Part shown: positions 62,905 to 64,000 of the stretch, piece after piece
How the letters are laid out: every line of letters starts with the position of its first letter
Numbering within the stretch: position 1 is the first letter of the stretch
Assembly: GCF_900096765.1 (NCBI RefSeq)
Contig: NZ_LT615228.1
Location: 6,669-70,668, forward strand
Direction of reading: 5' to 3'
Source of the DNA: Polynucleobacter necessarius
GTDB taxonomy: Bacteria; Pseudomonadota; Gammaproteobacteria; Burkholderiales; Burkholderiaceae
DNA: 64,000 nt
The notes under the pieces: generated by a model
What the model was told of the DNA's origin: nothing
Databases searched by the model: none
The model's input: the letters and a program-made list of their open reading frames with translations, nothing else
Position numbers and translations under genes: made by a program

Positions 62905-64000
62905 TTAAACCGTTTTTTCTTGGCCGCCGGTTTCTACTAAAACCATTGGGCCCTCAGGCAGGGTTGCTGCCGGCTTAGGTACTCTACCTAAGTTCAAGGT
63001 AACTGGCTCAGCCTGAATTTGATTTTGTGCTTCTGCGTGCTTGGATGCATCGGTAGCTACCCAGATCATACCTGCTGACTGCACAACTTGATGCAAAGGT
63101 GTTTCTTCAAGCGCCTGGAAGGCAACTTTAGGAAGCTCTGGGGCAGGCTTAGTAATCACTTCAACTGTTGTCGCAGTAGCTACGACTGTTGTTACTGGCG
63201 CTGCTGCAGGAGTCACAGTTTGCGCAGGGCGATTCGATTGACGTGGTGGACGAGTAGACCTTTCACTGCGCTCTGGTTTTTGTGCTTGAGGTTTTGCATT
63301 GCCAAAACTATTCACAATATTTTGAATCGGCATCGTTGCAGATGCACCAGCCATACCAACTGGCGGGCCTGAGAACTGGCTTGTTGCTGAAGCGCTTGAA
63401 GCAACTGCAGTTGTATCACCATTTTCAGTACGCTCACCACGCTCTCGTTGACCGCGGCCACGACTTCGGCGATTACGGTTGCGACCGCGACGCTCTTCGC
63501 CATCCGCGCTGGTAGTTGCTTCTTCGCCTGGAGTAGCTTCAGTGGCTGGCGTGACGGCAGCTGGATTAGCTTGACGCTCAGGTTTTGGACCGTTCTGGTT
63601 GTTTTGATTGCGGTTGCCGTTACGGTTGTTGTTATTACGGTTATTGCCGCTGCGGTTATTGCTCTCAGTTGGAGCACCTTCGGTTGCATTGGCTGCTGGG
63701 CGCTCAGCACGATCACCATTGCGCTCGCCACGACGATTACGGCCACGGTTGCGATCGCCGCCATTACCATTACGACCTTGATTGCGGCCACGGTGATTGC
63801 TTGGCGCTGGTTTCTCTTCAACTGCTGGAGTAGAGGAGAAGAGTTTTTTGATAAAGCCAAAGAAGCCGCCAGAGCTTTCAGTGGTTCCCTTCTCGGTACG
63901 CGCAGGACGTGGCTGGCTCATTGGTGCAGGTTGAGTAGGGGTGATTCCCTTAACAGCAGCTTCAGGACGTGCTTTGAAATCGGCATCCTTTTTGCTTACT
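62905..64000 (-). CDS. rne: Ribonuclease E, C-terminal part, 5' end outside window
   Basis: The frame is open to the right edge, so this is the 3' end of a longer gene. The visible 365 residues are disordered and of low complexity: Arg/Asn/Gly-rich stretches (GRNQGRNGNGGDRNRGRN, RRGERNGDRAERP) and Pro/Ala/Thr-rich linkers, ending in a short conserved tail (VPKPAATLPEGPMVLVETGG). This matches the C-terminal scaffold of betaproteobacterial RNase E, which binds RNA and degradosome partners. The catalytic half is not visible. The rne-moaA neighbourhood fits Polynucleobacter-type gene order as I recall it. Confidence 0.75.
   Translation of the reverse strand, partial: VSKKDADFKARPEAAVKGITPTQPAPMSQPRPARTEKGTTESSGGFFGFIKKLFSSTPAVEEKPAPSNHRGRNQGRNGNGGDRNRGRNRRGERNGDRAERPAANATEGAPTESNNRSGNNRNNNNRNGNRNQNNQNGPKPERQANPAAVTPATEATPGEEATTSADGEERRGRNRNRRSRGRGQRERGERTENGDTTAVASSASATSQFSGPPVGMAGASATMPIQNIVNSFGNAKPQAQKPERSERSTRPPRQSNRPAQTVTPAAAPVTTVVATATTVEVITKPAPELPKVAFQALEETPLHQVVQSAGMIWVATDASKHAEAQNQIQAEPVTLNLGRVPKPAATLPEGPMVLVETGGQEKTV

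Noticed and set aside
1..64000. CRISPR arrays, rRNA or tRNA genes, complete IS elements
   Set aside because: No evenly spaced direct repeats with unique spacers, no recognisable RNA gene cores, and no transposase frames were seen.

Overview
The window looks like a chromosome segment of a betaproteobacterium close to Polynucleobacter (Burkholderiaceae). This is inferred from the overall gene repertoire: monomeric NADP isocitrate dehydrogenase, a DUF934 protein beside CysI, a DUF6352 protein, many liv transporter genes, DarP, and an rne-moaA-mobA-moeA order. It rests on family recognition by eye, not on a search. No rRNA, tRNA or CRISPR array was seen.

Layout. (1) 1-6954: an AT-rich surface-polysaccharide (O-antigen or exopolysaccharide type) cluster on the + strand, with glycosyltransferases, a methyltransferase-like protein, a polytopic membrane protein and an initiating sugar transferase. 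(2) 6951-9450: a small mobile-element-like patch with a twice-frameshifted conserved protein, a tyrosine recombinase, a divergent XRE regulator and a 43-residue membrane peptide. (3) 9533-15519: a WecA-type transferase, a damaged chaA antiporter, and remains of the sulfate-assimilation/siroheme cluster (cbiX, cobA, DUF934, cysI). (4) 15694-25357: serine hydrolase, HigBA toxin-antitoxin pair, small membrane proteins, HdeD, a broken TonB receptor, a PQQ-type sugar dehydrogenase with a broken cytochrome c, a broken acyltransferase, and DarP. (5) 25490-33088: GMC oxidoreductase, DMT exporter and the liv branched-chain amino-acid transporter. (6) 33154-37401: a minus-strand operon behind two Fur-like palindromes, encoding an outer-membrane protein, an FMN-binding protein, ApbE, a cytochrome-b-like protein, a TauE/SafE transporter and a membrane protein. 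(7) 37475-55412: mixed housekeeping and redox genes, including icd, a BLUF photosensor, MsrP, lipocalin, IorAB, MsrQ and YedK. (8) 55489-64000: folA, thyA, ferredoxin reductase, ferredoxin, ghrB, then moeA-mobA-moaA and the 3' end of rne.

The dominant theme is recent gene erosion. At least twelve genes carry one or two small lesions each. Most are single-base gains in short homopolymers; the others are two nonsense codons, three single-base losses, and a frameshifting tandem duplication. The reading frame is otherwise well conserved on both sides of every lesion, so the damage is young. A second mark is a set of 14-26 bp tandem duplications. Together they suggest a lineage undergoing genome reduction, such as a recently established Polynucleobacter endosymbiont, although assembly errors in homopolymers must be excluded.

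Functions that appear lost or weakened are assimilatory sulfate reduction (cysI and cobA broken, cysHDN absent between them), the Liv amino-acid transporter (livM-livG fusion frameshifted), periplasmic sugar oxidation (cytochrome signal peptide frameshifted), MsrP re-reduction (msrQ frameshifted), IorAB dehydrogenase (amber codon in iorA) and one TonB-dependent uptake route. Core metabolism (icd, folA, thyA, ferredoxin/FNR, rne) is intact.
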